Origin: an uncultured Porphyromonadaceae bacterium
GTDB lineage: Bacteria > Bacteroidota > Bacteroidia > Bacteroidales > Muribaculaceae
Assembly (NCBI GenBank): GCA_900550645.1
Contig: URTA01000062.1
Location: forward strand, 1-14,019
Length of the DNA stretch: 14,019 nt
Direction of reading: 5' to 3'
Part shown: in pieces, positions 1-6,870 of the stretch
Position numbering within the stretch: the first letter of the stretch is position 1
Layout of the letters: each line of letters starts with the position of its first letter
Program-made: the position numbers and the translations under genes
Notes under the pieces: generated by a model
The model's input: only the letters and a program-made list of their open reading frames with translations
Databases searched by the model: none
What the model was told of the DNA's origin: nothing

Positions 1-15
1 TCCAGAAAAAATGAC

Positions 16-23
16 TAACTTTG
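16..23 (+). promoter_or_regulatory. Bacteroidetes-type -7 promoter box for rpsP
   Basis: TAACTTTG matches the Bacteroidetes sigma-ABfr -7 consensus TAnnTTTG exactly. It lies 73 nt before the rpsP start codon, so transcription would begin near position 30 and leave a leader of about 65 nt. The matching -33 element would fall at or beyond the left window edge and cannot be judged. The leader contains TGCGG (33-37) facing CCGCA (51-55), or alternatively TTGCGG (21-26) facing CCGCAA (51-56), so a small hairpin is possible. Confidence 0.6.
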
Positions 24-96
24 CGGTCGCAATGCGGTTATGGGTTTCTGCCGCAACGCAACTCATTAATAACCAATCAGAAACCGGTAAAGTTAT

Positions 97-660
97 ATGG
101 CAACTAAAATAAGATTGCAGCGCCATGGCCGTAAGGGCTATGCGTACTACCCAATCGTTATCGCCGATAGCAGGGCACCACGTGATGGTAAATTTATTGA
201 AAGGATAGGTTCTTATAATCCGAACACTAATCCTGCTACAATAAGTTTGGACTTCGACCGTGCTCTGTATTGGGTAGAAGTAGGTGCAATTCCTACTGAC
301 ACAGTTCGCAACATCCTCTCTCGCGAGGGTGTGATGATGATGAAACACCTCCGTGGCGGCGTCAAGAAGGGCGCGTTCAACGAGGAGGAGGCACAGCGCC
401 GCTTTGACGCATGGAAGGCTGACCGCACCAAGGCTGCCGCTTCCGTTCAGGCAAAGGCTGAGGCTGCTGTAGCCGAGGAGAAGAAGTCTCGCCTGGAGGC
501 TGAAGTGGCCAAGAACAAGGCTAAGGCTGAAGAGGTAGCCAAGAAGAAAGCGGAGAAACTTGCCGCTGAAGAGGCTGCCGCCAAGGAAGCTGCCGAAGCT
601 GCTGCCGCTGCCGAGGAAGGCGCGGAGAACACTGAGGCCGAGGCTGCTCCCGCAGAGTAA
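97..660 (+). CDS. rpsP: 30S ribosomal protein S16 with long C-terminal extension
   Basis: Small-subunit ribosomal protein S16, which binds 16S rRNA in the body of the 30S subunit and is needed for its assembly. Residues 1-85 are the classic S16 domain: MATKIRLQRHGRK opening, YYPIVIADSR at 17-26, DGKFIERIGSYNP at 30-42 and the GAIPTDTV segment at 63-70. S16 is usually about 80-90 residues; here about 85 more follow, almost entirely Ala, Glu and Lys, predicted helical or coiled coil (110-187). Extended S16 tails are known in Bacteroidetes; their role is not. The ATG at 97 gives the canonical N-terminus and has no clear Shine-Dalgarno sequence, which is normal for the phylum. No rimM or trmD follows, so this looks like a single-gene unit bounded by its promoter and the terminator at 712-749. 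Confidence 0.97.
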   Translation: MATKIRLQRHGRKGYAYYPIVIADSRAPRDGKFIERIGSYNPNTNPATISLDFDRALYWVEVGAIPTDTVRNILSREGVMMMKHLRGGVKKGAFNEEEAQRRFDAWKADRTKAAASVQAKAEAAVAEEKKSRLEAEVAKNKAKAEEVAKKKAEKLAAEEAAAKEAAEAAAAAEEGAENTEAEAAPAE

Positions 661-711
661 TCTGACAATTATGCCGCTGGGCGTATCATCTCGCCTGACG
701 GTCAAGACATT

Positions 712-749
712 GGCATCGATGCCTCCATGCGAGGTCGTCGATGCCTTTT
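712..749 (+). terminator. Intrinsic terminator after rpsP
   Basis: An 8-bp stem GGCATCGA (712-719) / TCGATGCC (738-745) encloses a second 4-bp stem CCTC (722-725) / GAGG (731-734) with a 5-nt loop, and TTTT follows directly at 746-749. It lies 51 nt after the rpsP stop codon and 42 nt before the next start, so it should end the rpsP transcript. Confidence 0.75.
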
Positions 750-791
750 CACTATACAATATGCCGTTAACCGTTTGACACACCACACATC

Positions 792-1349
792 ATGCCTGAC
801 ACCATCAATAATACAGCAGCCGAGTTCGGATGCGTGAAAAACATTTGCCGTACACTGTTCGAGAAGAAGATGAACGACTATGGCACTTCATGGCGCGTAA
901 TGCGTCCGTCCAGCATCACCGACCAAATCATGATAAAGGCGCGGCGCATACGCTCGCTCGAGGAAAAGGGCGGCTGCGGGCTTGTGGCTGAAGGTGTCGA
1001 GCCGGAATACATCGGCATAATCAACTACTGCATCATCGCGCTGATACAGGTGTCGGAGGGGTGCGGCGACGAGCTACCGCCCGCCCGCGTGATGCAGCTG
1101 TACGACAAATGGTTTGACAGCGCGACCTCGCTTATGACCGCCAAAAACCATGACTACGACGAGGCGTGGCGCGACATGCTCGTCACCTCGTTTACCGACA
1201 TCATTCTCCAGAAACTCATGCGCACGCGCAGCATAGAGCTGCACGGCGGAAAGACGGAGGTCTCGGAGGGTGTCGCGGCTAACTACATGGACATGATAAA
1301 CTACGCGATATTCGCGCTCATCAAGCTCGGCGTATGTCAGAGGAAATGA
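792..1349 (+). CDS. DUF1599 (Nmad1-type) protein with two tandem domains
   Basis: A 185-residue protein with two copies of the DUF1599 domain, also called nucleotide modification associated domain 1. Copy 1 covers about residues 22-86 and copy 2 about 112-178. Both carry the same landmarks in order: DYG/DYD followed by a Trp-Arg pair, an R-x-R-S-(L/I)-E segment (50s and 140s), and EG followed by (Y)-x-x-x-INY-x-I-x-ALI. The family is known as a small helical domain often found near DNA-modification genes; its reaction has not been established to my knowledge. In Bacteroides a DUF1599 gene commonly sits directly before the BT_3928-type membrane protein, as here, where the two overlap. No strong promoter was seen in 661-791; TTTG at 774-777 lacks a properly spaced TA. 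The function is unknown and no role in DNA modification is supported by this context. Confidence 0.85.
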   Translation: MPDTINNTAAEFGCVKNICRTLFEKKMNDYGTSWRVMRPSSITDQIMIKARRIRSLEEKGGCGLVAEGVEPEYIGIINYCIIALIQVSEGCGDELPPARVMQLYDKWFDSATSLMTAKNHDYDEAWRDMLVTSFTDIILQKLMRTRSIELHGGKTEVSEGVAANYMDMINYAIFALIKLGVCQRK

Positions 1350-2719
1350 CTTTTGCCGAGGCCGGGGAAATCCGGTCTCTGGGGCTGAAATGGTGGCAGA
1401 CGGCTTTGACATGGCTGCTGCGCATTGCCGTAGGCGGCACGTTCATATTCTCGGGCATTGTCAAGGCCATCGACCCGTGGGGAACGCTGTACAAGCTGCA
1501 GGACTATGTTGCGGCTATCGACCTGTTCGCTGCCGGGCAGTCGCTGCTGGTCACATTCGCGTTCATCCTGTTCACCCTCGAGTTCATGACCGGCGTGTTC
1601 CTCGTCACCGGCAGTTTCCGCCGCTTCTCCCCTGTCATGGTGCTGCTCTTCATGGCCGTTATGCTGCCGCTCACGCTGTGGATTGCCATAGCCGACCCGG
1701 TGGCGGACTGCGGATGCTTCGGCGATGCGTGGGTCATCTCCAACTGGGCGACCTTCTGGAAAAATGTCGTTATAACCATCGCTGCCGTATGGCTGCTGAT
1801 ATACAACCGGCGCGTGCATTGGGTCATAACCCCGGCGTTGCAATGGGTCTCATTTGTCGCTACCGGCATATACGCGATGATAATCGGGCTGACGGGCTAC
1901 ACCGTGCAGCCGCTCGTCGATTTCCGCGACTACAAAGTCGGCGGGCCGCTCATCACTGCCGACGCGGAGAGCGAGACCGAGCATTTCGTATTCATCTATG
2001 AGAAGGACGGCGAGCAGAAGGAATTTGCCGAAACAGACTCGCTGCCCGACGAGAGCGACGGCTGGCAATTCGTGGAACGCCGCCAGCTGCCGGCAAAACC
2101 TGCCAAAGCTGCCGGCCCGCAACGCGACCTGCGCATCTGGTCTACGGACGGCGAGGAGGATGTTACCGAAGAGGTGATGCCGCGCAAGGGGGAAACCCTG
2201 TTTGTGCTGATGATGCCTACGCTCGAAAATGTCAGCATAGCCTCAACGTGGAAAATCAATTCCCTCAAGCAATGGGCAGACGAACACGCCACAGACTTCT
2301 ATGCTGTCGTGGCAGCTTCGGAAAAGGAAATTGAGGAGTGGCAGGACCTGTCAATGGCTGACTACCCTATCTATTCTGCCGAGGACACGTCAATCAAGGA
2401 GGCCGTGCGCGGAAACCCGGCGGTCATATACCTGACAGACGGCAAGATAGTCTGGAAAAGCACACTCGGCGCACTGCGGGGCGATGACTTCATGGATGCC
2501 GGCGAAATGCCAGATGCGATGTCGATGTACCGCGACTGCGAGCCTATGGCAAAGCGTGTGACGGCAGTCTATATGCTTGTGCTTGCAGTGCTTACGGTGA
2601 TGTCATTCATGCCCAAAGCATTCTCGTCAGCATTCCGGGGCATACGCCACCTGTTCCGCCGCCGCAAATCAGCAAACCATCCGCAGGACACAACGCACGA
2701 TGACAACATAGTCGAGTGA
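1334..2719 (+). CDS. BT_3928-like DoxX/MauE-type membrane protein with thioredoxin-like domain
   Basis: A 461-residue membrane protein. Residues 24-45, 68-92, 100-120, 140-157 and 170-190 are hydrophobic segments of a DoxX/MauE-like bundle. A DCGCFG motif (Cys126, Cys128) lies between two of them, where MauE/DoxD relatives carry redox-active thiols. Residues about 200-400 form a soluble, probably periplasmic part. Its stretch 285-385 resembles a thioredoxin-like fold, with LFVLMMPTLEN in the strand-loop-helix position and GNPAVIYL (360-367) at the cis-Pro position, but with no CxxC. A final hydrophobic segment (410-427) and a basic tail (435-446) follow. The role is probably envelope redox or lipid-linked, and this is inference. 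The start is uncertain: ATG 1334 overlaps the previous gene by 16 nt, while the in-frame ATG at 1346 makes an ATGA overlap and is preceded by AGAGG. The 3' end stops 12 nt short of the convergent rlmH. Confidence 0.85.
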   Translation: MSEEMTFAEAGEIRSLGLKWWQTALTWLLRIAVGGTFIFSGIVKAIDPWGTLYKLQDYVAAIDLFAAGQSLLVTFAFILFTLEFMTGVFLVTGSFRRFSPVMVLLFMAVMLPLTLWIAIADPVADCGCFGDAWVISNWATFWKNVVITIAAVWLLIYNRRVHWVITPALQWVSFVATGIYAMIIGLTGYTVQPLVDFRDYKVGGPLITADAESETEHFVFIYEKDGEQKEFAETDSLPDESDGWQFVERRQLPAKPAKAAGPQRDLRIWSTDGEEDVTEEVMPRKGETLFVLMMPTLENVSIASTWKINSLKQWADEHATDFYAVVAASEKEIEEWQDLSMADYPIYSAEDTSIKEAVRGNPAVIYLTDGKIVWKSTLGALRGDDFMDAGEMPDAMSMYRDCEPMAKRVTAVYMLVLAVLTVMSFMPKAFSSAFRGIRHLFRRRKSANHPQDTTHDDNIVE

Positions 2720-2731
2720 AAGCGTGGGGAT

Positions 2732-3205
2732 TCAGCGGTGGTGATACGGCTCACCGGCGAGGATAGTCATGGCGCGGTAAACCTGCTCGACAAACAGCAG
2801 ACGTATCAACTCGTGTGAAAACGTCATCTGCGAGAGCGACATCTTGCGGTCTGCACGCGCATACACCTCGTCAGAGAAACCGTAAGGGCCGCCGATGACG
2901 AACACGAGCCGTTTCAGCCCTGACGACATCTGTTTCTGCAACAATTCGGCGAAGCCCTCCGACCCGCACTCGAATCCTCGCTCGTCAAGCAGCATGACAT
3001 AGTCAGAGGGCTGCAATATCGCGAGTATGCGCTCCCCCTCCTCCGATTTCTGACGCTCCGGCGTGAGTTTGCCACGCTTCTTCAGGTCTGGTATACACGT
3101 CATCGTAAAACCGATGTAGTGTTTCAGACGCTTAAGATAGTCGTCCACTCCCTCCTGGACGTATTTTACAGAAGTTTTACCTACTGTCAGCAATGCTATT
3201 TCCAT
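2732..3205 (-). CDS. rlmH: 23S rRNA (pseudouridine1915-N3)-methyltransferase RlmH
   Basis: RlmH is a SPOUT-class, SAM-dependent methyltransferase that methylates N3 of pseudouridine 1915 in helix 69 of 23S rRNA, acting on assembled 70S ribosomes in the cytoplasm. The 157-residue length is typical of the family. Diagnostic motifs are all present: VIGGPYG at 103-109 (cofactor site of the trefoil knot), LSQMTFSHELIR at 124-135, EQVYRA at 140-145 and the C-terminal GEPYHH at 151-156. The ATG at 3203-3205 gives the standard MEIALLTVGK opening. It is divergent from nadC and convergent with the membrane-protein gene at 1334-2719. Its own promoter box lies at 3225-3232, so the leader should be only about 13 nt. 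Confidence 0.97.
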   Translation of the reverse strand: MEIALLTVGKTSVKYVQEGVDDYLKRLKHYIGFTMTCIPDLKKRGKLTPERQKSEEGERILAILQPSDYVMLLDERGFECGSEGFAELLQKQMSSGLKRLVFVIGGPYGFSDEVYARADRKMSLSQMTFSHELIRLLFVEQVYRAMTILAGEPYHHR

Positions 3206-3214
3206 AAAAATGCG

Positions 3215-3222
3215 TATCTTCG
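3215..3222 (+). promoter_or_regulatory. Possible -7 box for the nadC-aguA-aguB operon
   Basis: TATCTTCG matches TAnnTTTG except for one base. Its position, about 98 nt before the nadC ATG, would give a leader of about 90 nt. That leader contains a 6-bp inverted repeat, GTCTGC (3257-3262) and GCAGAC (3275-3280). No convincing -33 TTTG is visible upstream. The box is only 2 nt from the oppositely oriented rlmH box at 3225-3232. Confidence 0.4.
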
Positions 3223-3224
3223 CA

Positions 3225-3232
3225 CAAAGTTA
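3225..3232 (-). promoter_or_regulatory. -7 promoter box for rlmH
   Basis: On the minus strand this reads TAACTTTG, a perfect TAnnTTTG match and the same octamer as before rpsP. It is 19 nt upstream of the rlmH start codon, so the transcript would have a very short leader. A clear -33 element was not found. Confidence 0.6.
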
Positions 3233-3319
3233 GCAATTAATGCTGTCTTAATGGCCGTCTGCGTCCGCAAAACAGCAGACACAGATGCCGGCAAGGCGGA
3301 AAACACATACACTCCGAAT

Positions 3320-4168
3320 ATGAAAAGCAAGGAAGAACTGATAGACGACCTGCTCGACCTCGCCTTTGCCGAGGACGTGGGCGACGGCGACCATACTACC
3401 CTCTCAACCATCCCGGCAGATGCCATGGGACGCTCGCGCCTCCTGGTCAAAGAAGAGGGCATCATAGCCGGCATCGACGTAGCTGTCAAGGTGCTGCACC
3501 GTGTTGACCCCTCGATAACAGTCGAAGTGATGATGCACGACGGCGACCATGTGAAGCCTGGCGACGTGGCGCTCATTGCCGCCGGCCCGGTGCGTTCGCT
3601 GCTCGTGGCTGAACGCACCATGCTCAACATAATGCAGCGCATGAGCGGAGTCGCCACCATGACCCACCGCTATCAGCAGGAACTCGCAGGCCTCAAGACC
3701 CGCGTACTCGACACACGCAAGACCACCCCGGGGATGCGTATGCTCGAGAAAGACGCTGTACGCATCGGCGGGGGCATGAACCACCGCATCGGGCTGTTTG
3801 ACATGATACTCATCAAGGACAACCACATCGATTTCGCCGGCGGCATCGAAAACGCAATCAACCGTGCACACGAGTACTGCCGCAAAAACGGCAAGAACCT
3901 CAAAATCGAGGTCGAAGCCCGCTCGCTGGACGACATACGCCGCATCCTCGCCGTAGGCGGCGTGGACCGCATCATGTTTGACAACTTCACGCCGCAGCTG
4001 ACAGCCGAGGCCGTCAAGCTCGTCGGCGGACGCACCGAGACCGAGTCCTCGGGCGGCATCACCCTCAGCAACCTGCGTGCATACGGCGAGGCAGGCGTCG
4101 ATTTCATCTCCGTAGGCGCACTGACACACAGCGTCAAGGGTCTCGACATGTCTTTCAAAGCCATCTGA
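3320..4168 (+). CDS. nadC: Nicotinate-nucleotide pyrophosphorylase (carboxylating), NadC
   Basis: Quinolinate phosphoribosyltransferase: converts quinolinate and PRPP to nicotinate mononucleotide, CO2 and pyrophosphate, the third step of de novo NAD synthesis. The 282 residues are full length. Visible family motifs are AEDVGDGDHTT (17-27), the LDTRKTTPG block (130-138), GGMNHRIGLFDMILIKDNH (151-169, quinolinate/PRPP-binding Arg, His and Lys), EVE (197-199), the ESSGGI block (242-247) and FISVGALTHS (262-271). ATG 3320 is preferred because family members begin about 10 residues before the LLDLAFAEDVG segment; an in-frame ATG at 3251 would add 23 atypical residues. The stop codon overlaps the start of aguA by one base (TGATG), which suggests translational coupling. 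nadA and nadB are not in the window. Confidence 0.96.
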   Translation: MKSKEELIDDLLDLAFAEDVGDGDHTTLSTIPADAMGRSRLLVKEEGIIAGIDVAVKVLHRVDPSITVEVMMHDGDHVKPGDVALIAAGPVRSLLVAERTMLNIMQRMSGVATMTHRYQQELAGLKTRVLDTRKTTPGMRMLEKDAVRIGGGMNHRIGLFDMILIKDNHIDFAGGIENAINRAHEYCRKNGKNLKIEVEARSLDDIRRILAVGGVDRIMFDNFTPQLTAEAVKLVGGRTETESSGGITLSNLRAYGEAGVDFISVGALTHSVKGLDMSFKAI

Positions 4169-5214
4169 TGACGGACATACGGTTCATACCCGAATGGGAG
4201 GATTGCCGCTCAGTGCTGATGGCATTGCCGCACGCCGGCACGGACTGGGCATACATGCTGGACGACATACGACGCCAGTACCACGACATCATTGCTGCGC
4301 TCACCACGGCCGGCGAACACGTAGTGCTGCTGTGCGACGACACCGAGGACGCGGCAGCGCTGCTCGCTGACATCGACAGCAACGCCCTCGCGCTGGTGCA
4401 ATGCGAATACAATGACACCTGGACACGCGACTACGGCCCACTGACTGTGGTCAAGGACGGACGGCTACGCGCCCTCGACTTCGGCTTCAACGGCTGGGGG
4501 CTGAAATTCGCATCTGACCGCGACAACCTCGTCAACCTGCTCCTGCACGAGCGCGGCATAATCGGCAGCGGCATATACCGCAATGAGCGTGACTTCACGC
4601 TCGAGGGCGGCTCTGTCGAGTCTGACGGACACGGCACTGTCCTCACCACCGCGCGATGCCTCTGCTCCCCTAACAGGAACGGCGGCAAGACACGGCAGGA
4701 GCTGAACGAAGTACTCGCCTCGCGCCTCGGCGCTGACCACGTATTGTGGCTCGACTACGGCGCACTCGACGGCGACGACACCGACTCGCACATCGACACC
4801 CTGGCACGCCTCTGCCCCGACGACGTTATCCTCTTCACCGGCTGCCGCGACCTCGACGACCAGCATTTCGAGGAGCTGCTCAAGATGCATGCGCAGCTGT
4901 CGATGTTCCGCACCCCTGACGGACGGCCGTACAACCTCGTGGAGCTGCCGCTGCCCCGCGCCGCTTACGACCCCGAGGACGGCTCGCGGCTGCCCGCGAC
5001 ATACTCAAACTACCTGGTCACGCCGCGCAACGTGTTTGTCCCCACATACGACGACCCGATGAACGACACGCTCGCGTGCCAGACCGTCCGTATCGCCTTC
5101 CCGCAGCACAACATAGTCCCCGTGGACTGCCTACAGCTGATACGCCAGCACGGCTCGCTGCACTGCGCAACGATGCAGATACCCGACGGCATTTTCAATT
5201 ACGACAAGATATGA
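4168..5214 (+). CDS. aguA: Agmatine deiminase
   Basis: Hydrolyses agmatine to N-carbamoylputrescine and ammonia, the first step of the agmatine route to putrescine. It belongs to the guanidino-group-modifying (PPAD/AguA) superfamily with a five-bladed propeller fold. The 348 residues are near the usual length of about 350-370. Visible active-site features are TWTRDYGP (84-91, Asp88), the LEGGSVESDG acidic site (145-154, Glu146), DSHID (206-210, His208) and the nucleophile Cys333 in GSLHCATMQIP. The start ATG shares its A with the nadC stop, and the 3' end overlaps aguB in ATGA. An adjacent aguB makes the assignment much safer than homology alone, since PPAD-type enzymes otherwise look alike. 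Confidence 0.95.
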   Translation: MTDIRFIPEWEDCRSVLMALPHAGTDWAYMLDDIRRQYHDIIAALTTAGEHVVLLCDDTEDAAALLADIDSNALALVQCEYNDTWTRDYGPLTVVKDGRLRALDFGFNGWGLKFASDRDNLVNLLLHERGIIGSGIYRNERDFTLEGGSVESDGHGTVLTTARCLCSPNRNGGKTRQELNEVLASRLGADHVLWLDYGALDGDDTDSHIDTLARLCPDDVILFTGCRDLDDQHFEELLKMHAQLSMFRTPDGRPYNLVELPLPRAAYDPEDGSRLPATYSNYLVTPRNVFVPTYDDPMNDTLACQTVRIAFPQHNIVPVDCLQLIRQHGSLHCATMQIPDGIFNYDKI

Positions 5215-6104
5215 CCGACAGCAAAATCATACGTACCGGAATAGTGCAACGCACTTTCAACGAGGATGTTGACCTGAACCGCGCAGCCAACGTCACCGCG
5301 ATAGAAAACCTCGCCAGCGACGGCGCAGACCTCGTGGTGCTGTCCGAGCTGCACGACTCCCTCTACTTCTGCCAGACAGAGGACGTTGACAACTTCGACC
5401 TCGCCACACAGCTCCCCGGCGAGTTTACCGACATCTACGGCGCGGCTGCCGCCGACAACTCCGTAGTGCTTGTGGCAAGCGCGTTCGAGCGTCGCGCCCC
5501 GGGGCTGTACCACAACACCGCCGTGGTGTTTGACAGCGACGGCAGCATCGCCGGCACATACCGCAAAATGCACATCCCCGACGACCCCGGATTCTACGAG
5601 AAGTTCTATTTCACCCCCGGCGACTTGGGCTTCAACCCCATAGACACGTCACTCGGACGGCTCGGCGTGCTGGTATGCTGGGACCAGTGGTATCCCGAGG
5701 CAGCGCGGCTCATGGCAATGCGCGGCGCGGAAATGCTCATCTACCCCACCGCTATCGGCTGGAATCCCGATGACCCCGCCGACGAGAAGGCACGCCAGCG
5801 CGAAGCATGGATAACGGTGCAGCGCGGACACGCCGTGGCAAACGGACTGCCGGTGGTGTCGGTCAACCGTGTCGGCTTTGAGGAGGACAAGTCGCAAGCC
5901 ACGTCAGGCATCGACTTCTGGGGCTCGAGCTTTGTCGCCGGGCCGCAAGGAGAGCTGCTCTTCATGGCGCCCGAGACGCAAAGCTGCCAGACCATCGTAG
6001 ACATCGACACCGAGCGCACAGAGAACGTGCGCCGCTGGTGGCCGTTCCTGCGTGACCGACGCATCGACGCATACGACGGCCTCCGCAGCCGCTACCTCGA
6101 ATGA
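5211..6104 (+). CDS. aguB: N-carbamoylputrescine amidase
   Basis: A nitrilase-superfamily amidase that splits N-carbamoylputrescine into putrescine, CO2 and ammonia, completing the pathway begun by AguA. The catalytic triad is visible: Glu46 in LSELHDSLYF, Lys119 in YRKMHIPDDPGF, and Cys156 in VLVCWDQWYPEAAR. The 297-residue length and the FYEKFYFTPGD segment (128-138) are typical of AguB. The reading frame stays open upstream to 5076, but ATG 5211, in a 4-nt ATGA overlap with aguA, gives the normal N-terminus (KIIRTGIVQ) and is preferred. nadC, aguA and aguB should be translated from one message. No U-rich terminator was seen in the 43 nt before the HNH gene, so read-through is possible. Confidence 0.96.
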   Translation: MTDSKIIRTGIVQRTFNEDVDLNRAANVTAIENLASDGADLVVLSELHDSLYFCQTEDVDNFDLATQLPGEFTDIYGAAAADNSVVLVASAFERRAPGLYHNTAVVFDSDGSIAGTYRKMHIPDDPGFYEKFYFTPGDLGFNPIDTSLGRLGVLVCWDQWYPEAARLMAMRGAEMLIYPTAIGWNPDDPADEKARQREAWITVQRGHAVANGLPVVSVNRVGFEEDKSQATSGIDFWGSSFVAGPQGELLFMAPETQSCQTIVDIDTERTENVRRWWPFLRDRRIDAYDGLRSRYLE

Positions 6105-6147
6105 CCCAGCCACAGAAAGGATAAGAGGCAGACTTGTATATTAGGCC

Positions 6148-6768
6148 ATGTTTCATTCCAGGCATCAAGGCAATTCAACACCCGTACTGAACACGTTTGG
6201 TGATTTCATTTTCTATGCATACGCCAACCTGCAAATGTTGATGTTTGCACTGAAAAATGGGAAGACGAAATTTGACCGCTCCTGTTATATGATGAGTGCG
6301 TATAATTTCAAGAGACTTCGGGATGGTTCACGAAAAATCCATGATCTGTACATAAACAATGTATGGAAAATGGAAGCGGGTCAATGCTGCTTCTATTGTG
6401 GTTCTTCAGAAGGTAAACTTACCGTTGACCACATTTTCCCTCGAAGCAAGAATGGAACAGACACAATTGACAATGTCGTCTTGTCATGTCAATCGTGCAA
6501 TTCATCAAAAGGCGATCTCGACTTGCTCGAATGGTACTCAGCCAGGCTAAAGGGATGGCCTCTTCCTTACATATTCGCATACTACCTCAAACACGCCTAC
6601 TTATATGCACTAAAACACGAATTGCTATCAAAGACATCTGATGAAATAGACAACATGGCATTGCCTTTCAAATACGAATACATTCCATTATCATATCCAG
6701 ATTCCTATTTGGAGTTTTTGCAATGCAATTCCAACACAACCGCAGATAATACCATCGACAATAAATAA
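6148..6768 (+). CDS. HNH endonuclease
   Basis: A 206-residue protein with a central zinc-bound HNH (beta-beta-alpha-metal) nuclease core. Cys81-x-x-Cys84 and Cys114-x-x-Cys117 form the metal knuckles. The catalytic strand is TVDHIFPRS with Asp94-His95, then Asn109 in DNVVLSCQ and the closing CNSSK with Lys121. The N-terminal 75 residues include a hydrophobic FGDFIFYAYANLQML stretch (17-31) and a basic segment; the C-terminal 80 residues are aromatic-rich and helical. I recognise neither as a known partner domain. Codon use is visibly more A+T-rich than the neighbouring agu genes, which points to later acquisition. There is no restriction-methylase, toxin or phage gene beside it, so whether it acts in defence, mobility or repair cannot be told. 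The ATG at 6148 is the first in frame; no good promoter box is visible in the 43-nt gap. Confidence 0.88.
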   Translation: MFHSRHQGNSTPVLNTFGDFIFYAYANLQMLMFALKNGKTKFDRSCYMMSAYNFKRLRDGSRKIHDLYINNVWKMEAGQCCFYCGSSEGKLTVDHIFPRSKNGTDTIDNVVLSCQSCNSSKGDLDLLEWYSARLKGWPLPYIFAYYLKHAYLYALKHELLSKTSDEIDNMALPFKYEYIPLSYPDSYLEFLQCNSNTTADNTIDNK

Positions 6769-6772
6769 CACC

Positions 6773-6813
6773 GACTGGTTGCGGACACGGCGTGCCGTAT
6801 CCGCAACCAAGTC
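6773..6813. repeat. Large intergenic palindrome after the HNH gene
   Basis: GACT + GGTTGCGGA (6773-6785) pairs with TCCGCAACC + AGTC (6800-6813, one bulged A). An inner ACGG/CCGT stem with a CGTG loop sits across a single C-A mismatch. This is an unusually strong hairpin, starting 4 nt after the HNH stop codon, but it lacks a T-run on either side, so it is not a textbook terminator. Its core, 6783-6802, is 16/20 identical to 12677-12696 between the LRR genes. It may act as a transcript 3' end for the HNH gene. The rest of the gap to 6870 holds nothing I recognise. Confidence 0.7.
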
Positions 6814-6870
6814 ATTGCAAATCAAATAATTGTGCTTACGCCTTTCAGAGAATGTCGGTGCGAGGCGGGG

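Noticed and set aside
3119..3319. Upstream extension of nadC to 3119 or 3251
   Set aside because: The extension from 3119 overlaps the rlmH start and both promoter boxes, and neither version matches the usual NadC N-terminus; ATG 3320 fits.
3404..4129. Long open frame on the minus strand opposite nadC (and similar ones opposite aguA and glnA)
   Set aside because: These are mirror frames of G+C-rich codons; their translations are rich in Val, Ala, His and Cys without domains, while the plus-strand genes have complete catalytic motifs.
4625..4640. GGACACGGCACTGTCC as a third copy of the intergenic palindrome
   Set aside because: It lies inside aguA coding sequence, lacks the TTGC flank and the GCC arm, and its codons fit the protein; most likely chance.
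5076..5210. Upstream extension of aguB to 5076
   Set aside because: It would lie wholly inside the aguA 3' end and adds residues unlike any nitrilase; the ATGA-coupled ATG at 5211 is normal.
6137..6144. TATATTAG as a -7 promoter box for the HNH gene
   Set aside because: It has one mismatch to TAnnTTTG and lies 3 nt before the start codon, leaving no room for a transcript start upstream of the ATG.
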